From NCBI RefSeq assembly GCF_002775205.1, contig NC_036450.1, positions 27,182,288 through 27,246,287 on the forward strand: DNA of 64,000 bases, in the 5' to 3' direction. A program made the position numbers and the translations under genes. This document shows, piece after piece, positions 1-10,628 of this stretch. Position 1 is the stretch's first letter; each line of letters starts with the position of its first letter. The stretch is from Xiphophorus maculatus. Its lineage: Eukaryota > Chordata > Actinopteri > Cyprinodontiformes > Poeciliidae. Below the pieces are notes generated by a model, which saw only the letters and a list, made by a program, of their open reading frames with translations, had not been told where the DNA came from and did no database searches.

Positions 1-61
1 AGCTGTTTCATGGAGCTTTGATTGTCAAATTCTTATACTCTCTATTGAGAGTGTAGTTAGT

Positions 62-280
62 GAAAGGGTCTTCAACTCCAGTCCAGGAGGCCCAGTGTCC
101 TGTAGATTTTAGATGTGTCTCTGCTTCAACACAGCTGAGTCAAATAATCAATTCACCATCAGGACTCTGGAGAACCTGACTGCATACCGAGGAGGTGATT
201 GAGCTATTTGTTTCAGGGGTGTTGGACCAGGGACACATCTAAAAGTTGCAGGACACCAGACCTTAAGGACCCATAGGTTC
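62..280. mobile_element. Degenerate hAT-type MITE (CTCCAGTCC family)
   Basis: The two ends are imperfect inverted repeats: the left end reads TCAACTCCAGTCCAGGAGG and the right end carries the complementary pattern together with ACATCTAAAAGTTGCAGGAC. The same ends occur in the well-preserved copy at 20263-20488. It is non-coding and lies beyond the last visible psmb10 exon. I see no clear target duplication here. Class is inferred from the better copy. Confidence 0.5.
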
Positions 281-304
281 TCTGCATAAAAGAGATCCCT
301 TATC

Positions 305-520
305 AAATCAATCAATCAAATTTTATTTGTATAGCACATTTCAGCAGCAAAGCATTTCAAAGTGCTTTACATCATAACAAACACAAAGTCATGCAGCATA
401 GAATCAACAATCAAAAAACATTACATTAAGTCAAGTGCCATCATTAAATTCGTAATTGATTACGTTTCAAATACAAACCTAAACAGGTGAGTTTTTAGTC
501 GAGATTTAAAGGAAGTCAGC
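305..520 (+). repeat. Interspersed retroposon fragment (TTTATTTGTATAGCACATTTC family)
   Basis: Begins with ATCAATCAATCAAATTTTAT and runs through the block ending AAAGTGCTTTACATCATAA, then a tail shared with 19078-19360 (TTTTTAGTCxAGATTTAAAGGAA). Further copies lie at 29045, 58700 and, inverted, 35335. This is a common teleost interspersed sequence that I cannot tie to one named family. It ends only about 15 bases from the splice donor of psmb10 exon 7. Confidence 0.6.
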
Positions 521-534
521 CTTAGTAAGCTCAC

Positions 535-3500
535 CTTTGACCCTTTGCTGTGGGCTTGTCATAACCTCTCAGAAATTGCACTCCAGCTTCAGTTATGACA
601 CACAGATCCACATTGCTGCCTGAGCCCAGGTCACAGAAGATTCCTGCAGCAATGGCATCCCTCACAAGCTGCTTGGCTTCCTCCAGCTTAAGAGCAGACA
701 AGAAAAGAAGAAGATCATTTTCATGATTGCTGCTATTAATAAGAGGAAAGGTAAGTGTCCTTTGAGATAGTGTTATGGCATAGTACTGCAGGGACATAGT
801 AGTGATGCTTCTTCCACATCTAAGAAACAGTAGATAAAGCTAACATTTGCTCAAGCTCTAATTTATTGATTGTTTGCAGTCACAAGAGATTAAAGTGAAT
901 CAGAAAAGTATTCATACCATTTGAACTTTGTTTTCTATGGTTGCAATGAGATTAAATGTAGTAATGTATTTTATTAAGTCATTATATTATAGATAAACAG
1001 GGCTGCACAATAGCACTGTGAAGACTGTTTCATTGCCCACCCCCAACATTTTATACAAACTACTCAGACACCTAAATAAAATCCCTGAGTACAAACGCAG
1101 CTGTTTTGTTTCAGGTCACAGAGAATTTTTTTTTTTTTTTTTAGAAAACATTAGAGATCAAAAGCACAACAAAAACATCTCAGAGTTCTGCTCTGAAAAC
1201 TTAAAGCACTTGATACAACTAAAAAAGTCTACTAAAACATGACGGTCCAGGTAAACTGACGAATGCTCAGACAATGATCAGAGAAGCAGTCAAATGGACC
1301 GTGGTGACTGAGGGAGTTGCACAGACTCATTGCTCAGGTTGGAACATCTGTGGTGTGAACAACTTTTGGCTTCACTAAACACGTGTAAGAAGGTTCTCCG
1401 GTCAAACCAAACCTCTCTGGCCTTCTTAGGGCTGAAAAGCGGCAAACCTATGGAGTAACAAACATCACAGAGGACTTTAATCTCTCTTCTCCAATCATGT
1501 CAACTGAGGGGAGATTTATTCAGCACATCTGCATACACATTACAAATGCCACATTTACAGAAAAATTCCCATTTCTTATTGGTTGCAAGACCTTTCAGAT
1601 CTGGTGGTGTGTATTTGGATGTTTTAACCAATGGTGTCCTTTCCTTCAACTTGTGCTGATCTCTCTGCTCGTTTCATGCTGGAGTTCTGCGAGTGTTTCC
1701 TGGAATTGTCCACAGCTGGGATATTTCAAAACTGACTATGTGACAGCTTACAGCACTTTGAAAGTTATTTCCTTATCTTTCCACATCTGAACTCCCTCCT
1801 GATTTTTCAGATTAGGGTGACCTGCTATGAAACACAAAAACAATCTTTCCAGAACATTAGTTTTATCCACTTCCTGGCTAAAACTGCACAACCGAAATAA
1901 TTACTCCCCTACAGCCTTCATCACATGTAGCATAAAAAGTAGGCCTATCTTACCCTCCACACAACGACACAGCAGGTGCAGGGAAACTGGTCACAGTAGA
2001 TGTGCTAGATAAATGGTGCTAAACAAAGGGAATCCTGGAGGAAAACATGTAGGAGGCTGCAAAGGATTTGAGACTGGGGTGAAGACTCACCTCCCAGCAG
2101 GGGAATTTTAGAGTCAGGCACATTCATGTATTATGACCCAAAGTCCAGAACTAAATCCAACAGAAAATATGCAGCAAGACTTGAAAACAGGTTCCCATGG
2201 AATCTGACTAAGCTCAAGCTTCTTTGCAAATAACAATGGGCAAACATACAATATTAGTATCTAGATGTGCAGAGCTGGTGAAGACAAACCCCAGAATACC
2301 TGCAGGTTTAATTTCAGCTACCTGCCATTCTACAAAGTATTCATCCAAGGGGACTAAATACAAATACACTTTAAATTTTTTTAAAACAATTATTGTTTTT
2401 ATTCCATGTTACATCTTTGGTTTATATCTAGAGTTGGTCTGTTGCATAACATTAAAGTGCATAGTTGTAACATCACAAAATTTGTAAAAGTTCAGTGGGT
2501 GTGAGTAGTTCTCTAAGGACCTGCAAATGGTTCGGCACAGATGACCTGCTGAATGATCAGTGATGGTCATTTGACAGTCCAACCCATCAGAAAACAACAT
2601 TACAACTTCCTGCATACATGCTTCCTGATCCAGTTTAATAGTGGCACTGTTCCCATGGTTACCTTAATGATGTATGAAAAGTTAGATCATGTCTTTTTTG
2701 ACAAGGTAACAGATTGTCAATCGTACCTCCATGTTGGGTTTGAATCTGTCCTCAAACACTGAAACAGCAGCAGCGGCTCCAGAGCCTAAAGCAATAGTCA
2801 ACAGAACACAAGACAGGATCATGACATTTTCAGAACATTTCACTGTTCCACTAACAAAGTAATTAATTATAAATATCTCTATTGCCATCTTGAGCTTTAA
2901 GTTTTGTATCAAAACACTCAACAATAGCCCCATGTGCACTTATTATTACCAGAGTGGCTACTTTACTGTTTAATTTGTGTTTTTAATGTTGTAAAGTGTC
3001 TTTAGGTGTTTTGAAAAGGCACTGTCAAATAAAATGTATTATTATTATTATTATTAAAAAATTGTTGCTACTCATTTCAAAATATGTACCTTCTTTTGAA
3101 ATGAAGCTTAAGCCAAGTTTAGTTTTTATACTTTGGCTACAAAATGACATTTGATCAGCAGCTTCACCAATAAATGCATTTTAGTAATTCTGCCCTTTGA
3201 AAGAAACACAGATCAATAAACACTTGTACCTTTTTTAATTGCCAAACAACCTTGTCTATGGTCTGCATTGGCTGGTATAAAAGAAAGAAAGCTATAGAGT
3301 CAAATCCCCACATGGATGCACAAAATGTAATGTATGTACATGTGGTATAGGTACATTCTGTCGCCTCTCTCAGTATTGGTTTCAAGCCCAGATAAATTGG
3401 TAAGGAGCATCTGATGCTAAACTTGAGCTGGAATTAGAAATTTTCCTTACAACCAATGAGAGGACAGAAGGGAAGCATGCCAAGGCAGCAGGAGAAGAAG

Positions 3501-5620
3501 AAATATCTTGATGTAGAGGTTAGAGATGGGCATTTGAATCTGTAGACTACTGTGCAGCAGATAAAAGCTGAAAGTTGTCAGACATGATGGAGAGAAGAAT
3601 GGTAGATATTCTTTGTGTACAGTAGACAAACAGAAGGAAAGCAAAGAAGAGGTGACTTCAAACTGTTCAATCATAGTTCAGATAGAAAGAAAAATGGATT
3701 AGGGAATAGGGAGAATCTTGAAAGAACAAGAACAGCTGGAGGAATCTAAATGGTGAATGGACTCCAAAGTTCTTCACACAATATTCAGTCATTCACCTAG
3801 TCACACACTGATGGTGGTAGGTAAGGTTGGTGAAGTGTCTTGGCCAAAGACAAAGTAACTGAGATAAATGAAGCTGGAGAAACAAAGCGAAACAAAGCAA
3901 CATAGCATGGCATATTGCTAGAGATGATTAAGGTTAAAGTTCTTGGGGGTACTGAATCTCTCCTAGACGACCGGGAAAGGACAGATATGAAACTGTTGGG
4001 AAAGTGTGGCATAACTTCAGTCCAGATTAGAGAAGACAAAGAAAGTTAGTGTTAGGATGTGTAAGAGCATTAAAGCATTCAGAGAAAGAATGTAGCAGAG
4101 AAAATATTGTGCATTCCAAGATATGAAATAGTCAATAGTTGATATAATTTAATTATTTAAGTTGTTTCACGGAATGTTTCTCTTTGGAGGTTTCTCATCT
4201 CCCCAGACAATTTAATTTACACCATCGCTTAAAAAACAAACAAAAAAAAAACATACCCATGGTGAGGAAAGGCAGTTTATCATAGGAGCCATGTGGATAA
4301 ACACTGTATAGGTGAGCTCCCGTCACATCAACTCCTCCAACAATCACTGATGAGCCCATGTGTCCCTGGTACCTAAAACATCAGACATCAAAAATAATTT
4401 TAGACCATATGTATCTTTTTTCTGATATTTTCTCTACATACAGCGCCTACAAAAAATACTCACCCACTTGGATATTTTACTCTCTTCCAGCTTTAATAAA
4501 GCGTTCGTCATAAACAAAATTAGATTTTTTAGGCCAAAAATAATTTAAAAATATTTTTAATGCTAAAGTGAAAACTGATTTCTAAAGATTTCTAGCAATT
4601 TTAAAATATGAAGCATTAAATAGTTAACTGCACAAATATTCACCCCCTGTAAAGTGACCTAATTCAACAGAGAATCCAGCCAATTGGTGCTGGTGTTCTC
4701 ACAATGAGTGAAGTGGAGATCAGATGGGAGCAATCTGGATGCAGTGTCTCCAGATCGTAGTATAAAGACAGCTATGCCTAGAAGGTCCAAAATGTGCCAT
4801 CCATTCACTGGGCCAGCAACATTCCTGGCATTACAGCATGATAGCTAAATAACTTCTATTTTACTGTCAGTCCTGCACTTTATATTTTATATTTAGATTT
4901 ATATTCATATTTTATACTGTATTTTATTCTGGAGTAACCTCACAACATTGGAAGCTCAAAACACTGTCCTGAGCCGCATGCAACGAAATTTCGTTCTGTA
5001 TACACCCTGTGCATGCAAAATGACAATAAAGTCAGTGTAAGTCTAAGTCTAAGCATAAAGACTAAACAACACTCAAAGTAAGTCAGAGAAAAGGTTAATA
5101 AAAAGTATGTCAGTGGATGGAAACTCAAAAATCTCTAAGCCCTGAACGTGCAAGAAGGAGACTGGTGAGAGAGGACACCAGTCCTCCATGACTACACTGA
5201 GTAGTCATGGTAACCTGCAAGCTTCAATAGCTGGGATGGAGAAACTCTGCAGACAACAACTGTTGCCCTGGTTCTTCACCAGTCAATGAGAAAACGACTT
5301 TCAAAGAAATTCAGATTAAGGCTTGACTAGGGTTTGCTTAAAGGCACATGGGAAACTCCATGGTGAAGTGGAAGAAAGTTCTTAGGTCTGATGAGATCAA
5401 AATGATGAAGTCCACCAACACCATGTTTCACCCATTGTGACACAAAGCGTCAATATGCTTTGAGGATGGCTGTCAGCAGAAGGCACTGATAGAGTTGGAA
5501 CAGTTTAGGAAGGAAGAATGGAGTAAAAATTACAAACAGAGGAAAAACAAATTCAAATATAGAAGATACAGAGCCCATGAATAAGAAATTAAGCATGGAA
5601 TGAACTAATTTGACATCCTC

Positions 5621-5665
<45 letters not shown>

Positions 5666-7189
5666 GACATGAAAAAATAAACTACATAAAATACCCCCCA
5701 AAATGATCAAACAAGCAAGAACCAAAACTCAAGAAAAGTGACAAGAAAGTTGTTTTTTCTGTTAATCTTGTCTTTGGGTCCCCTTTCAGCATAGAAGACC
5801 TCACCTGAACAGCATTTGTTTCAGTTGTCTGGTTACCATGGCAACAAGTGGGGGTCGGCCAGTGTTGAGCATGTGCAGCTCCACGTTAGATGCCATCATC
5901 TGTGTGGCCATTTCTGCATCTGCAGCCACACCAGCTCCACAGCAGCTGCAGAACGTAGAGGACAGTGGAACAGCTGATATGGGTGAAGCTAATTGCTATA
6001 CTTTAGATTCACTTTTTGTTTCAATTACTCTTTAGATTGTTTTATGCAACTTAGAGAAAGATGTAAGTTGAACAGTCAGAGGAATAAAAAGGATTTTATA
6101 GATATACAGTCCTTAAAGTTGCAGAATAATTATTAGGACAACAACAGAAGAAGGTTGGGAATGTGAATATTCATATATCTATTTTGATTATTCATCCATA
6201 AATGCATGTGTGAGTGCACATGCACTCACACATGCATTTATGAGTACTTTAAGTGTGTACTTAAAGTAGTGTGTTTTTGAGGGTAAAGAATCAGGGCTGG
6301 ATTGATGCTCAGCGCAGAAACACAACCCAATGAAATGTTCAGTTTAATCTCAATTCAGTTTCATTTACTAACAATACCATTTTCAGGTAATTCTGTATGA
6401 TATTAGGTACAAAGTGAGTAGGTTTAATTAATTATCTGGCTAGCAAATCATCTTGAATAATTATGTAAAAAACGAGTATTGTAAAATATGTTCATATTAT
6501 CTCCAACAAAAAGAAATCCTTTAACCTCAGTCAGAAAAGGGAAGAACAACTGTATTCAGCAGCTGTACTCACTAGATTTTTGGAGCGATGTAGTGAATCT
6601 TCATGCAGTTTTTGTCAGCCACCACCATGTCATCAGTAGCTCTGGTATCTGCTCCCAGAACCACTCCATCCTGGAACAACGGAGGAGAAACCCCACCTGA
6701 CTGATGTGAAGTGCTTACTTCTGAACAGTAAACTAATACTGTCACCTGTTGCCTCCACAAATGTGGCTTTCATCAAACATTCATTTGACCAAAAACACCT
6801 TATTCAATCTGTCAAATTCTCTATGGATTTTGTTAGGTTTTGAAATATCACTTTAAGTACACACAGCACAGCTCCAAAACGGGGGAGTTTACATCTAAAT
6901 AGAACTCTCTTACCTTATAAACCATCCCAGCGATGGTGGTCCCTGTCTTTCTGGGATTAGGAGTTTTGTATGCCCCCTCTAACAAACTGGACTCCAAAAC
7001 CGCATTCCTGGAAAAGATCAAGAAGTGGCCAGAAAAGCAGAAATGTTCATACTGGTGTTGTTTAGCTACCCTAGCATTAACTTCCGGGACTTTTCTTGGC
7101 ATTAAAGGAGAAAAGCTTCTTTACCTGCGGCTGTTCTCGAAGGAGAAACCTCCATTCTGCTGCTGATGGGGGTTCAAACTGTGAAGCAT
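535..7189 (-). CDS. psmb10: Proteasome 20S subunit beta 10 (immunoproteasome beta-2i/MECL-1), 3' end off window
   Basis: Subunit of the 20S core that replaces the trypsin-like beta-2 subunit in immunoproteasomes and helps generate peptides for MHC class I. Minus-strand coding exons: 7125-7189, 6914-7007, 6573-6670, 5805-5945, 4257-4372, 2727-2785, 535-686. All have GT/AG borders and agreeing phases (725 nt, about 241 residues). The start [11 protein letters not shown] gives a short propeptide ending RKTG before the mature TTIAG N-terminus. The Ntn-hydrolase catalytic residues Thr1, Asp17 (ADTRATD) and Lys33 are present. [26 protein letters not shown] and EDRFKPNM resemble PSMB10 more than the constitutive PSMB7. 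The last exon (about 30-35 residues) is not in the window. Introns 4 and 6 hold Tc1-like relics. psmb7 or a fish-specific paralogue (psmb13) is the main alternative. Confidence 0.85.
903..2530 (+). mobile_element. Decayed Tc1/mariner-like DNA transposon
   Basis: The left end contains AAAGTATTCATACCATTTGAAC and the right end near 2465-2510 the complementary ACAAAATTTGTAAAAGTTCA, the usual terminal pattern of a common fish Tc1 family. In between are recognisable but frame-broken transposase stretches: CTGACGAATGCTCAGACAATG near 1258, ATCCTGGAGGAAAACATG near 2031, and the stretch ending with GATGTGCAGAGCTGGTGAAG near 2263. About 1480-2020 looks unrelated and is probably a later insertion. Many stops; no functional transposase. 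Lies in psmb10 intron 6. Confidence 0.7.
3038..3058. repeat. Short (ATT)n tract
   Basis: About six ATT units in psmb10 intron 5, following an AATAAA-like sequence. This could be the tail of a degraded retroposon; nothing else is recognisable around it. Confidence 0.5.
4440..5480 (+). mobile_element. Second decayed Tc1-like transposon in psmb10 intron 4
   Basis: Starts with CAGCGCCTACAAAAAATACTCAC, a degraded form of the fish Tc1 terminal sequence. Near 5350-5470 it carries the transposase-derived stretch around GAAGTGGAAGAAAGTTCTTA, GTCTGATGAGATCAAAATG and ACCATGTTTCACCC. Frame-shifted and partly deleted, so not functional. A separate retroposon tail is inserted at about 4845-5055. Confidence 0.6.
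4845..5055 (+). mobile_element. L2-type retroposon 3' end nested in the Tc1 relic
   Basis: Contains the characteristic 3' block CAACGAAATTTCGTTCTGTA, then GTGCATGCAAAATGACAATAAAGTC in two adjacent parts, and ends in GTCTAA repeats as L2-class elements do. It is short, non-coding and interrupts the flanking Tc1-like sequence. Insertion borders are approximate. Confidence 0.6.
5622..5665. repeat. (AAT)n microsatellite
   Basis: An uninterrupted run of about 15 TAA/AAT units in psmb10 intron 4. Simple sequence with no other role visible. Confidence 0.95.
6197..6242. other. Perfect 20-bp-arm hairpin in psmb10 intron 3
   Basis: Arms 6197-6216 (CATAAATGCATGTGTGAGTG) and 6223-6242 are exact reverse complements around a 6-nt loop. 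A second smaller hairpin follows directly (TACTTTAAG ... CTTAAAGTA). Probably a relic of a palindromic MITE; no function is implied. Confidence 0.8.
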
Positions 7190-8980
7190 GTTCAGTAGGT
7201 TGTGAGATGAAGACTTAAAGCAAAGCTGTGGCTCAATGCAGGTCCGACAGACTCGGTGCTTTTTAGCAGTTTTTACTTTTACTTTCACTTGTTTAGGAAA
7301 GCCAAGCCTCCAGAGCACCACTGTAAAAAGAGAACCAAACTGAATGACTGTTCTTCCACCGCTGAAATGAACTTTCAGCAGAGAGTTATGGAGATATTAG
7401 AACAAAGAAACAAATTCCATATATGTGGCTCTGATCATTATCAAACAAAACATTAATAAGCCAGGAACTGCAACAGAGTAAATACACAGCAATGGAATAA
7501 ATACACCTTTTTACAGTGTATTTATTCCATGTGACCTGGAAAGATGGAACCTGGTGAGTCAGCTCATTCAGGATGTTATCAACCATAATGTCACTCTACA
7601 GATGGAGACAAAATTATATCTTCCTTCCTTTTCAGTTCTGTTAATTGTCAGACATGAGATCTATAGGACAATTAACTTCATAGCTGTTGAATAATGGGTT
7701 CTTAACTTCACATAAGGATTGCTTCACACCTTTGACAATGATAGTGGTAATGATAGATGACAAGCATCGTGAAAAGCAACTTATCTTTTCCAATCAGTTC
7801 TGTTAGGAAATCCAAAACTGAAAAAAAACACCAGAGTGTGGATAGTAAGAGAGTCTGTCCTTTTCACTCATTAGCAACATATTTGCTAATGAGTAAAATT
7901 GGACTGTATTGACATAGTTCATGTCAACACTTATATAGTTTCATAAACTATATAGACATTTACAAGAAGCCCACTAACTGGATGATGTTGGCTCTATAAT
8001 TTAGTGTAAAGATTTTTTACATTCTGATGTCGATGCTGTGCCTTCATATGTGTTGATCTTTTCTTGCACTTCCAATCATATCTGTGACTTCAGAAATAAA
8101 AGTACATTCCTTTTATTTACAGTAGCTGTTTTGAGAATCAAATATTGTTAAATTGTCAAATATTGAATCAATTACAGTTACGATTACAGCTCCATAAAAC
8201 AAAACCAAAGCTTTTGAATTTGGTTCATGCATTATTCACATCAATCATTTTAAAAATTTGTGAAAATTTCTATTTTTAATTAATTTATTTTTTTGTCTAT
8301 ACCACATTATAGCTTCCTGATGTAAGTAGTGACGTTTTCAGAGTTTGAAGGACGATGCTGCAGCAGGCTTAAATTGAAGGCAACTGAACCTTCACTTTGT
8401 CACTGCCTTCTCTGAAAAGACGGTGCAGAACGTAATTTATAAAAGATAATCATTTGAATCATTCACTTGCTGAGACTTTGGCCTATTTTGTTTCTATGCT
8501 ATTTACATATTTGTTGTTATCAATGTAAAATTAATAATCTGGCTATTTCCTTTACTTAAAATTATTCAATAAAGAAAGCAAAACAGATGCAAAATAGAAA
8601 CATGAGATAGAACAGATTTCTACAACAGTGTGGCTCCCCAGATTAAATGGAAATCATACATATGACATACGAGATTGTGATATTAATGGATAGGCTTTCT
8701 TTTTAACAGAGAACAAAATAAGAGTATATAAGCATTTGTTTATTGATAAAACGTAGTGGTTATCATTACGAGATTCACACTTTTTTTATTGCAGCCTTAC
8801 AATTCGGCTGGCTCTGAGAGGAAAGCGTCTCCACAGTATCCACAGTTTGTGTCTGGCTTCATGTTTGTAGCTTACGTACAGATAGGTAAGCTACTGTAAG
8901 TACACGATCGATTTGTAAATGAACATTAGATGGCAGTAATAAGTCATCCAGTCGTCTGCCCTGCAAAAACAGGAAGTTCA
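7190..8980. other. psmb10-cenpa intergenic region
   Basis: Separates the divergently transcribed psmb10 and cenpa. The first ~130 bases should hold psmb10 5' UTR. Two clean hairpins are visible: arms 7492-7506/7516-7530 (15 bp) and 7866-7877/7883-7894 (12 bp). The rest is AT-rich and I recognise no gene in it. Confidence 0.6.
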
Positions 8981-8989
8981 CTAACTAAC

Positions 8990-9149
8990 AGGATGTCCCG
9001 CCCCTATTGTTTTTATTTTTGACTAACGTGATTGGTCGAGCAGAGATTGAAGCGTCGTTTGAATTGAAAGCTGCTCGTCTGTGGAACTTAACAAAGGAGA
9101 AAACGGGAGTAGTGTCAGTCGCTGGTATTTTTTCAACCCGTTTTACAAG
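8990..9149 (+). promoter_or_regulatory. cenpa: Probable cenpa promoter and non-coding first exon
   Basis: An inverted CCAAT box (ATTGG, 9031-9035) is followed 23 bases later by TTTGAA (9058-9063), the core of the cell-cycle homology region. This pairing is typical of genes transcribed in G2/M under DREAM/NF-Y control, as CENPA is in other vertebrates. A likely 5' UTR exon ends at 9149 with the splice donor AAG|GTAAAA. Its acceptor would be the CAG just before 10624, five bases upstream of the start codon. Transcription start is inferred. Confidence 0.5.
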
Positions 9150-10628
9150 GTAAAACGTTTTTAGGTTTAATGTGATGGTTTAGCCCTGATGTTTTCATGC
9201 TGCTTCTTGTCAGCTTTTTTTCTTAAAAAACAAACAAAGAAACCGACGATGCACCGCTCGTGTAAAAACGTCATGATATTTCTACCAGACATAGAGCTAA
9301 TCATTTATTCATCATATGGATCATGTTTCGTAGCAAAGCGTTCAGCTACATGCTGAGAAATGGAACCATCCAGACTAAAATATGTTTCTGTGATTTAGAA
9401 CTTTTTGGGGACTGCTAGCGCCTCTCTGGAGTTCTATAGAGTTCTTCTCCCTGAATGTTGTCCATCGCTTACCTGCACATGGAAACCTGTAGAACTATGC
9501 TTCTTTGTCACTTCGACAGAAAACATGTTTATTAGTTTAAAGGTAAATGCAAATACATTCCTTGATTTCTTTCTTTTTCTTTTGTTTCTGCTTGATGTAA
9601 CAACAAACTGAAAAAGTTCATGATGCACTAGTGTTTGTTAGCATAGTCTTACTTGGAAAACACCAACTACTGCTATAACAATGGATAAAATGTTATATAA
9701 AAAGAATGTATTAAAACTGCTGATACAACATCAGGCCGTGATGCCAATGTTGAAAAGGAAAAAGGTTCTATATGTTGAACCTGTTACATACAGAACACCT
9801 ACATATAGAACCTGTTACCTTTTTAGAATGAAATTTTACACTGGTTACTGTGATATTGAATTAACAATATAGCTGCAAGCACATTTTTCTTTCTCGAGCC
9901 CAGCTGCTGCAGTTTTACTGAATGAATGTAGGCATATCCAGTAACGTTTTAAGCAGGACGTCTTTCTTTATGTCATCTAAAGATATTTATGTTCACACTA
10001 CTGGCACTACTCTACTCACCTCTACTTCTGAATGAAGTAGATGTAATGTGACTTCTCTTGTGCAGTGACCTCATACAAGCTAAAGTTTCTGATGACAGCC
10101 CAAGAAGAGTTTTAATAAAGTAATGATTTGAAGAAAGCGCCAGACAAAAGTATTAACTGGACTTGAACCTTTTCACATTTCCTCTCATTACAGCCTGAAA
10201 TGCCAAAATATTTTTTACCCTCCTCTCCCCTTACAAAAATCCCAAGATTTTAGAAACCTTGAATGTGTCATGGATTGCTGTTCGATCCATCCTCTGAAAG
10301 CAAAGTACACACAAAACTGCAAACCTACCAATACATGGCCCCCCATCTACACTTGGTGTTAGCAACCTTTTCAAAGAGCTACTTTTACTGTCATTGCTAC
10401 AAAATAAAATTTCTCTAGATCCACAAAAAGATTTTGTACATATGTAGTAAATTGAATGTTTTATTTTGAAAGCTAAGTAAATTGGACTTTGTTTTTATTT
10501 TCAGATTTTATAACAAACTTAGTCATCTTAACTTTTTTTTTTAAGTTTAAGAAAAGTTTATTTTGTAGAATGACACCATCTGAAGGAGGTCTTCTCCTGT
10601 TCTGCCTTTCACCTGTGTGTCAGAGAGC

